DNA of 64,000 nt from contig JAKUTS010000007.1 in the NCBI GenBank assembly GCA_022447925.1, forward strand, positions 13,023-77,022, written 5' to 3'. Under the pieces are notes generated by a model. It ran no database searches, had not been told where the DNA came from, and worked only from the letters and a program-made list of their open reading frames with translations. Source of the stretch: SAR202 cluster bacterium. GTDB lineage: Bacteria; Chloroflexota; Dehalococcoidia; Lucifugimonadales; UBA2962. Shown here one piece after another: positions 28,000 to 37,446 of the stretch (positions are counted from its first letter, which is position 1; every line of letters starts with the position of its first letter). The position numbers and the translations under genes were made by a program.

Positions 28000-29337
28000 T
28001 TATCGGCGCCGAAAGTCTTTTGATACTATGGTTAGGACATATCCAACTGCCTTGTCGGCTGCCCGAGAACGTATTGGTCCGAGTTCTCCAGTAAAGTCAT
28101 CTAGTGTTGTTATTATGGTGGGCAACTTCAGATTATGTCTATGAACTAACAATTGATATAATTTCTCTTCTGCCCAAGGGCCTCCTCTTTCTTGACCAAG
28201 GTCATCAAGAATTAGGACGCCAGCATTTCTGATTCTTTCGAAAATCTCATCATATCTAATTGCACTATTTGGTGTGTAGCTACTTCTTAGGTAATCTAGT
28301 AGGTCAGGAACGAAAGCAAAGAAAACATCATCACCTTCCCTAATCCGTTGACTGCCAATGGCAACTGCTAGATGAGTTTTACCAACTCCGGTGGAACCGG
28401 ATAAGGTCAGCCATCCATCAGGATATGAAGCATATGTTTTACTTACTTCCAATGCTAGTTTCAAGCTTGCTTTTTCTTTGGAATTTATACCTGTAGTGGT
28501 TGTTTTATATGAATCTAGAGTCATCCGGTCTTGCAGGTCTTTAGGGATGCTACCTAAACCAAATCCAATATCTGAAGGCTTTAACCTAATAATTTTTGAG
28601 AGGTGCTCAGTTTTTAATCTAGATCGAATGTAAGAATCCAATGAACTAAGTTCTTGTGAAGTTGCTATAACTGTTGGCAATTCTGCATTAAATCTATGAT
28701 TGAGTATTTGCTGCAATTTCTCTAATGCCCAAGGAGTAGGGTATGCGCTACCTAAGTCATCGAGAATCAGCAAGGGAGTATTTCGAACCCGATCGAACAG
28801 CTCACTGTAAGAATATGGTGTGTCAGGTGCGAAGCTACTTCTTAAGTGATCCATCAAATCTGGTACATCTATATAAATTGCAATATGCCCGTTCTGTATG
28901 CATTGGTTTGCAATTGCAGCAGATAAATGGGTTTTTCCGGAACCATGTGGACCAACTAATACTAACCAGCCACGCGGAGACATTGTGTATTCTACAGCTG
29001 CATCTTTCGCAGTTTTAATCAGCGATTGTATATCTGGGACACTAGAAAATTCAGGGACAAAAGATTCGAAATCAAACCTTACTAAATAACCTAAATTACT
29101 GTACCGAATTAATTGAGAATTGTTCTGTTCAAGTAAATTATCTTGCTGGCATGAGCAAATTACAAATCTACCGAAGTCTGGGTGGTCAATTGCAACATCT
29201 TCTGTAAACCAACCTAGATCACTACATCGATCGCAATCGATTTCAACATCATCTTCCTTTTGAGGCTGGATCTCTGATTTAGTATCTTTTGCTGGTGCTT
29301 TGTCCAATTTCTTTAATATGTCGCCGATTTCGTCCAC
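28000..29337 (-). CDS. DnaI/DnaC/IstB-type helicase-loader ATPase with two tandem AAA+ domains and N-terminal Cys motif
   Basis: Walker A GPHGSGKT (about 28930-28953) and GSTGVGKT (about 28375-28398); Walker B LLILDDLG and VLILDDLG; C-x2-C...C-x-C near N-terminus. Track start is 29376; GTG at 29337 with AGGAGGAAAA is a better start. Confidence 0.92.
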   Translation of the reverse strand: MDEIGDILKKLDKAPAKDTKSEIQPQKEDDVEIDCDRCSDLGWFTEDVAIDHPDFGRFVICSCQQDNLLEQNNSQLIRYSNLGYLVRFDFESFVPEFSSVPDIQSLIKTAKDAAVEYTMSPRGWLVLVGPHGSGKTHLSAAIANQCIQNGHIAIYIDVPDLMDHLRSSFAPDTPYSYSELFDRVRNTPLLILDDLGSAYPTPWALEKLQQILNHRFNAELPTVIATSQELSSLDSYIRSRLKTEHLSKIIRLKPSDIGFGLGSIPKDLQDRMTLDSYKTTTTGINSKEKASLKLALEVSKTYASYPDGWLTLSGSTGVGKTHLAVAIGSQRIREGDDVFFAFVPDLLDYLRSSYTPNSAIRYDEIFERIRNAGVLILDDLGQERGGPWAEEKLYQLLVHRHNLKLPTIITTLDDFTGELGPIRSRAADKAVGYVLTIVSKDFRRR

Positions 29338-29986
29338 TTTTCCTCCTGTCAGGGTTATTAGTCTGGGATCGCCCATTTACCTGCCAATTTTCTAGTATGC
29401 TTTCAATATACCGCCATGACCTAGCGTTATTCTTAACTGCCTCGCGAAAAGCCTCATTAATCCAATCATCAGGATAACGTTGCTGCGCGTATTTTAACTC
29501 TTCTGTTATTAGAGGGTTAAGTGTGCCAATATTATTTTCGTATAGACTAAAAATATTCTCGGTAGGATTGTTGTTTTCAATTACATCTAACTTACTGTCA
29601 TGGTCTTCATTGATTATGCGGTCAATATTAGATTTTGCATCGAAAGTGTTTAGTACTAGTATTCGAGCTTCTCGATCTGTTTTTAAATAAGCACGTCGTA
29701 TTAACCCATTGTTGATGCATTTATCTATCGAATCCTGAATTTTTTCCTTGGATCCGATTACTGTTTGCAGCACCTGGTCAGAAACTAACAAATTTTCCTC
29801 TACCCACTTAGGACTCCCTTTTCTTATATGAATTAAGTTAAGGAACCTCAAAATACACACAAGGTCATTGTAATCCCGGATTTGTTCTAGCATTGGGCCG
29901 AGTAAAGGACTGGGAACTGGAGTAAAATGCACTCCTTTAGGAAACCCTGCCCCGTAATTTTTACTATGCATAGACTCTGCTTTCAT
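29279..29986 (-). CDS. DnaD-domain replication protein
   Basis: NIFSLYENNIGTLNPLITEELKYAQQRYPDDWINEAFREAVKNNARSWRYIESILENW; YxxxIxxxW motif of DnaD domains. Confidence 0.85.
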   Translation of the reverse strand: MKAESMHSKNYGAGFPKGVHFTPVPSPLLGPMLEQIRDYNDLVCILRFLNLIHIRKGSPKWVEENLLVSDQVLQTVIGSKEKIQDSIDKCINNGLIRRAYLKTDREARILVLNTFDAKSNIDRIINEDHDSKLDVIENNNPTENIFSLYENNIGTLNPLITEELKYAQQRYPDDWINEAFREAVKNNARSWRYIESILENWQVNGRSQTNNPDRRKSGRNRRHIKEIGQSTSKRY

Positions 29987-30019
29987 TTGTGCTGTCAGAT
30001 AAAGTAATCTGGTATCTTT

Positions 30020-31396
30020 CTATACCAATTCTCTAGATCTGGATCTTCTTTCTAAACTCTCAAATTTAACTAATTCTTTGCGGAAGTACAGTGGTACAGC
30101 ACCTGTAGGACCGTTTCTATGTTTTGCCACAATTATTTCTGCAATGTTTTCAGGATATGGTCTTGAGGGCTCTTTTCGCTCCCAGTCCTCTTTAGTTGTA
30201 TAGTGATCTTCTCTATAAATAAAAGCTACCACATCTGCATCCTGTTCAATGCTTCCACTTTCACGTAGGTCTGACAGTATTGGTCTATGTGAAGGACGAT
30301 GCTCCGGCGCACGGCTTAACTGAGATAGAGCCAAAACTGGCACATTTAGATCTCTAGCTAATGCCTTTAATGATCTCGATATGTCGCCCAATTCTGTTGT
30401 TCGATTGTCAGATCTGCGGTTTGAATCGCCCATTAATTGCATGTAGTCCACTATGACTAAATCTAATCCTCTTTCAGCTTGTAGACGTCTGGCTTTACCT
30501 CGAATTTCGACTGTACCCTGTATAGGCGTATCGTCCATGTATATTGGTAGTTCAGATAGGACTCCAATGCCGTCTAGCACACGCCTTTCCTCAGATTCGC
30601 TTAAAACACCCAAACGTAGCCTGTGGCTATCGACACCGGCTTCTGCCGAAAGTAATCTGTTTCCAATTTGCTCAGCACTCATTTCCAGGCTAAATATACC
30701 TGTTCGTATTTGTTTTTCAGCAGCATTCCTCGCAATGTTAAAAGCCAGACTGCTTTTGCCTAAACTAGGCCGAGCGGCTAAAACTATCAAGTCAGATCTT
30801 GCAAGGCCATTACCGAGTATTTTATCCAGGTCAGGGAAACCTGTTTGTATTGGAGTAAGGTTTGCATCATCAAAATCGATGCTTGCGGTTTGTTCCATGT
30901 ATTCGTCAAGAATAGTACGAATATGCTGGAAATCACCTGTTGCTCTATTAGTTCGAATCCCGTAAAGCAACGTTTCAGCATCTCGTAGTGAAACATCACT
31001 ATCAGAAGATCCTTCATATCCAATAGTGGCTATATCGCCGGCAACAGAGATTAATTGACGCATTACTGCAGATGTTTGTACTATCCTTGCATAATGTTCT
31101 ATATGAACTGAAGTGGGAACTGTTCTTACTATTTGCCCAAGATAATTAGAGCCTCCTACATCGTCTAGCAATTCTTTCAGCGATAATTCATGAGCTACTG
31201 TCACCTGGTTTATTGCCTCTCCTCTGTCAAAAAGAGTCATGAAGGATTCATAACATGACCGGGTCCTGGATAAGTAGAAATCATCTGGTCTTAGAAAAGA
31301 GGATATTTGGGTTAGAGCAGTCGGATCAATAAGGACAGCTCCTATTACAGCTTCCTCGGCATCCGCGTCATGTGGCAGCAATCTCTCCGCGTACAA
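30020..31396 (-). CDS. dnaB: Replicative DNA helicase
   Basis: LPHDADAEEAVIGAVLIDP; LIVLAARPSLGKSSLAFNIA; VIVDYMQLM; SQLSRAPEHR. Confidence 0.97.
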   Translation of the reverse strand: MYAERLLPHDADAEEAVIGAVLIDPTALTQISSFLRPDDFYLSRTRSCYESFMTLFDRGEAINQVTVAHELSLKELLDDVGGSNYLGQIVRTVPTSVHIEHYARIVQTSAVMRQLISVAGDIATIGYEGSSDSDVSLRDAETLLYGIRTNRATGDFQHIRTILDEYMEQTASIDFDDANLTPIQTGFPDLDKILGNGLARSDLIVLAARPSLGKSSLAFNIARNAAEKQIRTGIFSLEMSAEQIGNRLLSAEAGVDSHRLRLGVLSESEERRVLDGIGVLSELPIYMDDTPIQGTVEIRGKARRLQAERGLDLVIVDYMQLMGDSNRRSDNRTTELGDISRSLKALARDLNVPVLALSQLSRAPEHRPSHRPILSDLRESGSIEQDADVVAFIYREDHYTTKEDWERKEPSRPYPENIAEIIVAKHRNGPTGAVPLYFRKELVKFESLERRSRSRELV

Positions 31397-31411
31397 TTCT
31401 AAAAACTATCC

Positions 31412-32095
31412 TCAGGATTTTTTCTCGTCCACTTTACCGTCAGTGTCCGAGTCTAATTCAGCTTCTACTATATCTGCATCTTCTGTTTCAGTCTGTTCTT
31501 CTGAACCTGATTCGTCATTTGACTTGTCTGGTTCATTTGAAGATTCTGTATTAATTGTATCTGTATCATTATCATCTTCAACTAACTCAGTTTCATCGGG
31601 GTTGGAATCCTGATCAGCTAATTGTTGTATAAAAGTTTCTGGGTCTGTATCGGTAGGATGTACTAATAGTTCCACTTCCACATCTACTTCTTGATGTAAT
31701 CGTATTTTAGCCGTAAATAAACCGACGTTTCTTATTGAGTCAGAAATCGCGATAATTCTTCTGTCTATAGTAGTTTCGAGCAGCTCCGAAAGTTTTGCCG
31801 CTACAATTGCATTAGTTACTGAACCATAAAGACGGCCACCAGGCCCCGACCTCATTTCCAGGTCCAGCCTTATTCCTGTTAACTTGTCTCCAAGCAATGT
31901 CATGTCATTCAACTTTTTGATTCTATCTTTTTCAGCTTGATTGCTAAGCTTATCCAACCTTTGAAGAGAATCATGAGTTGCAATTACAGCAAGGTTTTTA
32001 GGTATTAAATAATTTCTAGCAAACCCAGGCTTGACATCTTTAACCTCTCCTCCGTTAGCTACGCCTTCTACGTCTTCAAGAAAAACCACTTTCAT
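31412..32095 (-). CDS. rplI: 50S ribosomal protein L9 with extended acidic C-terminal tail
   Basis: MKVVFLEDVEGVANGGEVKDVKPGFARNYLIPKNLA; after residue ~148 a D/E/S/T-rich tail. Confidence 0.95.
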   Translation of the reverse strand: MKVVFLEDVEGVANGGEVKDVKPGFARNYLIPKNLAVIATHDSLQRLDKLSNQAEKDRIKKLNDMTLLGDKLTGIRLDLEMRSGPGGRLYGSVTNAIVAAKLSELLETTIDRRIIAISDSIRNVGLFTAKIRLHQEVDVEVELLVHPTDTDPETFIQQLADQDSNPDETELVEDDNDTDTINTESSNEPDKSNDESGSEEQTETEDADIVEAELDSDTDGKVDEKKS

Positions 32096-32315
32096 TTGTA
32101 AATCCTATATGTACATCTTGACTCATACGAAATATCAATCGCGATATACTAAATTTTTGTAAATTAAGAATTCAGTACATTAAGTCTGCAAAAATAATGC
32201 CTGATAATGTTACAACTATACTGTGATATCAGTCGCTAACACAAGCTTTCGATATGGAAGCAGGCGTTAATAAAAACAATTCAACATATTCGTCTGATAC
32301 CGGCCCCATACCTCG

Positions 32316-32345
32316 TTGACAGCTAGTTATAGCTAATACTAGACT
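32316..32345 (+). promoter_or_regulatory. Possible promoter for rpsP operon (TTGACA-18-TAGACT)
   Basis: Consensus -35; weak -10; 40 nt before start of rpsP. Confidence 0.4.
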
Positions 32346-32385
32346 AAATTATAGGTTACAAACAGAGATTTGTATTGGAGATTTT

Positions 32386-32643
32386 GTGCTTAAGATTCGA
32401 CTTAGAAGAGTAGGGGGCAAAAAACAGCCTTCTTACAGAATAGTTTTAGCTGATTCGCGAGAAGCTCGTGATGGTGCGTTCATTGAACAATTGGGATTAT
32501 ATGATCCTAAAACGGATCCTCCTACAATAGTTATCGACACGATAAAGACACAGGAGTGGATATCTAAAGGTGCGCAAGCCACTGACTCTGTGTCTAGAAT
32601 TTTAAACACTCATGAAAATCAGTCCAAACAAAAAGACGTATAA
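32386..32643 (+). CDS. rpsP: 30S ribosomal protein S16
   Basis: LKIRLRRVGGKKQPSYRIVLADSREARDGAFIEQLGLYDP. Confidence 0.97.
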   Translation: MLKIRLRRVGGKKQPSYRIVLADSREARDGAFIEQLGLYDPKTDPPTIVIDTIKTQEWISKGAQATDSVSRILNTHENQSKQKDV

Positions 32644-32664
32644 GGTTCTTATAGGGGGATAAAA

Positions 32665-32898
32665 ATGAAGGAATTGTTGGAATTCATTGTCAGATCAATT
32701 GCTTCTAATCCTGATGAGGTGAAAGTTACTGAGAGCAGAGAAGATAACGGTAATAAAGTTTTACTTCAGCTTGAGGTTTCACCTAATGACAAGGGTAAAG
32801 TGATCGGTCGTCAAGGTCGTGTGGCTCAGTCAATAAGGACTTTATTAAGAGTCGCATCAATCAAAAATGGCACTAGGGCTGTTCTAGAAATACTCTAG
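32665..32898 (+). CDS. khpA: KH domain RNA-binding protein (YlqC/KhpA)
   Basis: MKELLEFIVRSIASNPDEVKV...DKGKVIGRQGRVAQSIRTLLR. Confidence 0.94.
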   Translation: MKELLEFIVRSIASNPDEVKVTESREDNGNKVLLQLEVSPNDKGKVIGRQGRVAQSIRTLLRVASIKNGTRAVLEIL

Positions 32899-32936
32899 GA
32901 TAGAACTGCAGCTTTAGCAATTAGTTGTAGATTTCA

Positions 32937-33467
32937 GTGGTCGGCTCACAAAAACCTGACTCATCAAACCAAGAAGTAGTTGTAGGCCGCGTTGTGGGCA
33001 CTTGGGGCATTAACGGCCATGTTAAAGTCAAAAGATTCGGTAGCTCAAACGGTGTATTCACACCAGGTTCAGTCCTAACTCACACTGATGGTGATTTAAT
33101 CGTTATTTATGTCCGGGCAAAAACTTCACAAAACAATGATATGTTGGTTGTTAAGTTTAAATCAATTGACAACGTATCTATGGCGTCAGCACTAACCGGC
33201 ATAGAATTAAAAACATCGTCATCTATATTGGAAGATTTACCAGATTGGAACTATTATCATTATGAGCTAATAGGCTTAAAAGTATTATCCAATAATGGGG
33301 AACATATTGGGACACTAGACAAAATCATCGAGACTGGAGCAAACGATGTATATGTCGTTACTTCTAGTGATGGCGATGAATTACTATTTCCCGCAATACG
33401 GGATGTGATAAAAGAGGTGAATATAGAAACTCAGGTTTTGATAGTAGAACCACAAGATATAATTTAA
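32937..33467 (+). CDS. rimM: 16S rRNA processing protein RimM
   Basis: VVVGRVVGTWGINGHVKVKRF; PRC-barrel YHYELIGLKV...GANDVYVV. Confidence 0.93.
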   Translation: MVGSQKPDSSNQEVVVGRVVGTWGINGHVKVKRFGSSNGVFTPGSVLTHTDGDLIVIYVRAKTSQNNDMLVVKFKSIDNVSMASALTGIELKTSSSILEDLPDWNYYHYELIGLKVLSNNGEHIGTLDKIIETGANDVYVVTSSDGDELLFPAIRDVIKEVNIETQVLIVEPQDII

Positions 33468-33485
33468 CAGTTATATATATAACTG
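33468..33485. repeat. Perfect 18-bp palindrome CAGTTATATATATAACTG
   Basis: Direct reading; lies between rimM stop and yebC ribosome-binding site. Confidence 0.9.
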
Positions 33486-33497
33486 GGAAGGAAATAA

Positions 33498-34250
33498 ATG
33501 TCAGGTCACTCTAAATGGTCGACAATCAAGCATGCTAAAGCGGTTACAGATGCACGCCGTGGCAAGATGTTTACTAAGTTGTCTAAAGAAATTATTGTTG
33601 CCGCTCGGGCTGGGGGCGGCGATACGGAATCAAACTTTAAATTGCGAATGGCGGTTCAACACGCTAAAGACGCTAATATGCCTTCAGATACGATTGAACG
33701 TGCAATTCAAAGAGGTACAGGGCAGTTAACTGAAGGAGCTCAATTGACTGAGATGAGATACGAAGGCTATGGCCCAGGAGGAACAGCTATATTACTTGAA
33801 GCTTTAACTGATAATAGAAATCGTACTGCCTCTGATGTGCGTTCAACATTCTCCAAAGGCGGTGGCAGCTTAGCAGAAGTTGGCTCCGTTGCCTGGCAAT
33901 TTGAACAGAAAGCTTTGTTTATAGTTAAATGTGACTCAAGTATTTCTGAAGATATTGCTATGGTCGCTATTGACGCGGGAGCGGTTGATTTTGATATCGA
34001 TGATTCATTGATGGAAATATATTCTCCCGTGGAACAATTTGATTCTGTTAGGAAGGCGTTGAACACTCATGATACCGAGATAGCTTCATCCGCTGTATCA
34101 ATGATCCCTGTTAATACTGTTGAACTTGATTTGAAAAACGCTAAGCCTACATTGAGGCTATTAGAGAAATTGGAAGACCTAGACGATGTCCAAAGAGTTT
34201 ATTCGAATGGAAATTTTCCGCAGGAAGCAATAGATCAGTATGGTAATTAA
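33498..34250 (+). CDS. yebC: YebC/PmpR family protein
   Basis: MSGHSKWSTIKHAKAVTDARRGKMFTKLSKEI. Confidence 0.97.
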   Translation: MSGHSKWSTIKHAKAVTDARRGKMFTKLSKEIIVAARAGGGDTESNFKLRMAVQHAKDANMPSDTIERAIQRGTGQLTEGAQLTEMRYEGYGPGGTAILLEALTDNRNRTASDVRSTFSKGGGSLAEVGSVAWQFEQKALFIVKCDSSISEDIAMVAIDAGAVDFDIDDSLMEIYSPVEQFDSVRKALNTHDTEIASSAVSMIPVNTVELDLKNAKPTLRLLEKLEDLDDVQRVYSNGNFPQEAIDQYGN

Positions 34251-34256
34251 TCTCTA

Positions 34257-34748
34257 ATGCGGATCCTTGGCGTTGATCCAGGCACAATTAATATGGGAGT
34301 TGGACTTGTGGAAGTCATTGATGATCAGTTGATTCATTTATACTCATCGACATTAAAATCTCCTAAGTCGCATGATTTGCCTAAACGATTGTCGTCTCTG
34401 TTGTATTCGTTGAGAGAATTAGTTGGACAATGGGAACCAGATACTATTGCTATAGAGCATCCATTTGTTGGGAAAAATGTTAAGTCTGCTTTAGCGATAG
34501 GACAGGCTCAAGCTTTAGCAATGATTGTTGCTGCAGAAAAGGATATCGAATTATCTCTATACAGTCCTACTGAAATAAAAAAATCTGTTACTGACTATGG
34601 AGGGAGTTCCAAAGATCAGGTAAGGTCTATGGTGACTGCTATTTTAGACCTTGATGACGATAACATGAGCATGGACTCATCTGATTCTCTTGCTGTCGCA
34701 CTGTGTCACTACAATGCAATTCGATATAGAGATATCATGGAAATATAA
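34257..34748 (+). CDS. ruvC: Holliday junction endodeoxyribonuclease RuvC
   Basis: MRILGVDPGTINMGVGLVE; IAIEHPFVGKNVKSALAIGQA. Confidence 0.96.
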   Translation: MRILGVDPGTINMGVGLVEVIDDQLIHLYSSTLKSPKSHDLPKRLSSLLYSLRELVGQWEPDTIAIEHPFVGKNVKSALAIGQAQALAMIVAAEKDIELSLYSPTEIKKSVTDYGGSSKDQVRSMVTAILDLDDDNMSMDSSDSLAVALCHYNAIRYRDIMEI

Positions 34749-34761
34749 ATGGTGTTGAAAA

Positions 34762-35334
34762 ATGATTACTAATGTTAAAGGTAAAATTCTAAAAATTGGC
34801 ATAGATTGGGTGGATATAGATCTGGGGCCAATAGCGCTAAGAATTAATGTTCCAAGTTCATCAATTTATTCTTTAGGCAAAAGTGGAGATACTGTCATTC
34901 TTTTTACGAGCATGCAAGTTAGAGAAGATAGTATGACTTTATATGGTTTCGAATCAGACGAATCCAGATCGAGTTTTGAATCTCTCATCTCTATTAATGG
35001 AGTAGGTCCGAGGTTAGGACTTGCTATTATGTCTATGTTTTCGGTTAGTGACTTGACACAAGCTGTAAATACAGAGGACCAACTAGCATTTAGTAAAGTC
35101 CCTGGTGTAGGCAAGAAGACAGCCGGAAGAATCATTCTGGAATTAAAAGGACAGTTAGCTAAAGGTTTATCAGCGGTAGATACAGGTGAGTCACATACAG
35201 AAGTGCTGGAAGCATTAACTGCATTAGGTTATTCGATTAACGAAGCTCGAGAGGCAGTGAAGCTTAGCGAAACGGATGCCGATTTACCGATGGAAGAACG
35301 AGTTCGAGCTGCATTAGAACATCTTTCTGGATAA
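34762..35334 (+). CDS. ruvA: Holliday junction DNA helicase subunit RuvA
   Basis: SINGVGPRLGLAIMS; VPGVGKKTAGRIILELK; C-terminal domain III. Confidence 0.96.
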   Translation: MITNVKGKILKIGIDWVDIDLGPIALRINVPSSSIYSLGKSGDTVILFTSMQVREDSMTLYGFESDESRSSFESLISINGVGPRLGLAIMSMFSVSDLTQAVNTEDQLAFSKVPGVGKKTAGRIILELKGQLAKGLSAVDTGESHTEVLEALTALGYSINEAREAVKLSETDADLPMEERVRAALEHLSG

Positions 35335-35337
35335 ATA

Positions 35338-37317
35338 ATGGAACAATCCTTTTCTGTTGTATCCGACTTTAAAGCTACTGGAGATCAACCTGAAGCCATC
35401 AAGAAACTAAGTATTGGCGTTGGACAGGGCGTAAAACATCAAACCTTATTAGGCGTCACTGGTAGTGGTAAAACATTTACCATTGCAAATATGGTTGCTG
35501 AAATACAGCGTCCCACATTAGTAATAGCGCATAATAAGACGTTGGCAGCTCAGTTAGCGACCGAGTTCAAGGAATTTCTACCAAATAATGCTGTCGAATA
35601 TTTTGTTAGTTACTATGACTACTATCAGCCTGAAGCTTACATACCTCGGACTGACACTTACATCGAGAAGGATGCCGATGTTAATGAACAGTTAGACAAA
35701 CTGAGACATTCTGCGACCAGAGCTTTGTTGACCAGAAAGGACGTACTAATTGTGGCATCAGTCTCATGCATCTTTGGATTAGGGTCTCCTGAAGAGTATG
35801 AATCTTTCGTTGCTTATGTACGTAAAGGTGAAAACCATTCCCGAAAAAAACTAATACGTAAATTGGTTGATATGCAATACGAGCGAAATGATTTCGATTT
35901 GTCGAGAGGTCGATTTCGCGTGCGAGGAGATACTTTGGAATTGATGCCTGCTTACGAAGAAGCCTTGGGTGTGAGAATTGAATTTTGGGGCGACCAGATT
36001 GATAGAATTGTGTCACTTGAACCGTTGACTGGAGAAATATTATCTGAGTTAGAAGACATTGAAATTTATCCAGCTAAGCACTTTGTAACCTCTGAAGATA
36101 AACTCAAAAACGCGATTAATGATATCCAAGAAGAGCTAAGCTGGGCTCTAAAAAGTTTACGTGAACAAGATAAGTTAGTAGAAGCGCAACGTCTAGAATC
36201 AAGGACGTTATACGATATCGAGATGTTACGAGAGACAGGTTATTGTGCAGGTGTGGAAAATTATGCACGTCATTTATCTGGCCGCACACCCGGTAGCGTT
36301 CCTTATACGCTTATCGATTACTTTCCTGATGACTTCGTAATTGTTGTTGATGAATCTCACATGACATTGCCTCAAATTCGGGCGATGTACGGAGGAGACA
36401 GGTCTAGGAAAGAGGTTTTGGTTGAACATGGCTTTAGATTGCCTTCGGCCTTAGATAATCGCCCGCTCAGTTTTCCAGAGTTTGAAGATCATGTGAATCA
36501 AATAGTATATGTTTCTGCAACTCCGGGCCCATATGAGATGGAGCATAGTAAAAATGTAGTAGAGCAAGTAATCAGGCCTACTGGATTAATCGATCCAATT
36601 ATTGAAGTAAAACCGACTCGAGGACAAATTGATGACCTGCTTGAGATGATTAGAAACCGGGTCGCTGAAAATCAGCGATGTTTGATAACTACCTTAACAA
36701 AGAGAATGGCAGAAGAATTATCAGATTATTTACGAGAAGTTGGCATCAAGACACACCACATGCATTCCGAGATAGACACATTAGAACGGAGTGAGATATT
36801 AAGAGATTTGAGGCTAGGCATTTATGATGTGGTAGTTGGGATAAATTTGCTTCGCGAAGGTATTGATCTTCCTGAAGTTAGCTTAGTTGCGATACTAGAT
36901 GCAGATAAAGAGGGTTATTTGAGGTCTCAAACAGCTTTGATTCAAACAATTGGACGCGCTGCAAGGCATGTTGATGGGTATGTTGTTATGTATGCAGACA
37001 AAGTTACCAAGTCAATGAATAAAGCAATTGATGAAACTAATCGTCGAAGAGTGATACAAGAATCGTACAACTTGGAGTATGGGATAACCCCTCAAGGCAT
37101 AAGGAAAACAATTCATGACATTACAGAACGTGTTCGGGAAACTGTTCAAAAAGACGAGTTTATAAACTCTCAAGGCAATCTGCCTAAAGATGAACTGGTA
37201 AAATTGATAAATGATTTACAGTTACAGATGAAGGATGCAGCTAAAAAGCTCGAATTTGAAAAAGCTGCCTTATTACGGGACCAAATTGTAGATCTTAGAA
37301 AAGTATTAATAGATTAA
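35338..37317 (+). CDS. uvrB: Excinuclease ABC subunit B
   Basis: [48 protein letters not shown]-terminal UVR domain. Confidence 0.98.
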   Translation: MEQSFSVVSDFKATGDQPEAIKKLSIGVGQGVKHQTLLGVTGSGKTFTIANMVAEIQRPTLVIAHNKTLAAQLATEFKEFLPNNAVEYFVSYYDYYQPEAYIPRTDTYIEKDADVNEQLDKLRHSATRALLTRKDVLIVASVSCIFGLGSPEEYESFVAYVRKGENHSRKKLIRKLVDMQYERNDFDLSRGRFRVRGDTLELMPAYEEALGVRIEFWGDQIDRIVSLEPLTGEILSELEDIEIYPAKHFVTSEDKLKNAINDIQEELSWALKSLREQDKLVEAQRLESRTLYDIEMLRETGYCAGVENYARHLSGRTPGSVPYTLIDYFPDDFVIVVDESHMTLPQIRAMYGGDRSRKEVLVEHGFRLPSALDNRPLSFPEFEDHVNQIVYVSATPGPYEMEHSKNVVEQVIRPTGLIDPIIEVKPTRGQIDDLLEMIRNRVAENQRCLITTLTKRMAEELSDYLREVGIKTHHMHSEIDTLERSEILRDLRLGIYDVVVGINLLREGIDLPEVSLVAILDADKEGYLRSQTALIQTIGRAARHVDGYVVMYADKVTKSMNKAIDETNRRRVIQESYNLEYGITPQGIRKTIHDITERVRETVQKDEFINSQGNLPKDELVKLINDLQLQMKDAAKKLEFEKAALLRDQIVDLRKVLID

Positions 37318-37343
37318 AAAACCATTAGGAATATCAAATTCCG

Positions 37344-37373
37344 TTGACATAGCTTCTTCTGTAACAATACAAT
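37344..37373 (+). promoter_or_regulatory. Sigma70-like promoter TTGACA-18-TACAAT
   Basis: Near-consensus hexamers, upstream of DUF59 gene. Confidence 0.55.
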
Positions 37374-37446
37374 TTTAAAGATACGTAATGCATAACCGTT
37401 TAACTGTCATTAAACCCGAAATATAAAAACCTATGGAGATTAACTT

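Noticed and set aside
30453-30965. 170-aa plus-strand ORF
   Set aside because: Fully antisense to dnaB, low-complexity Ser/Leu/Arg composition, no recognisable family.
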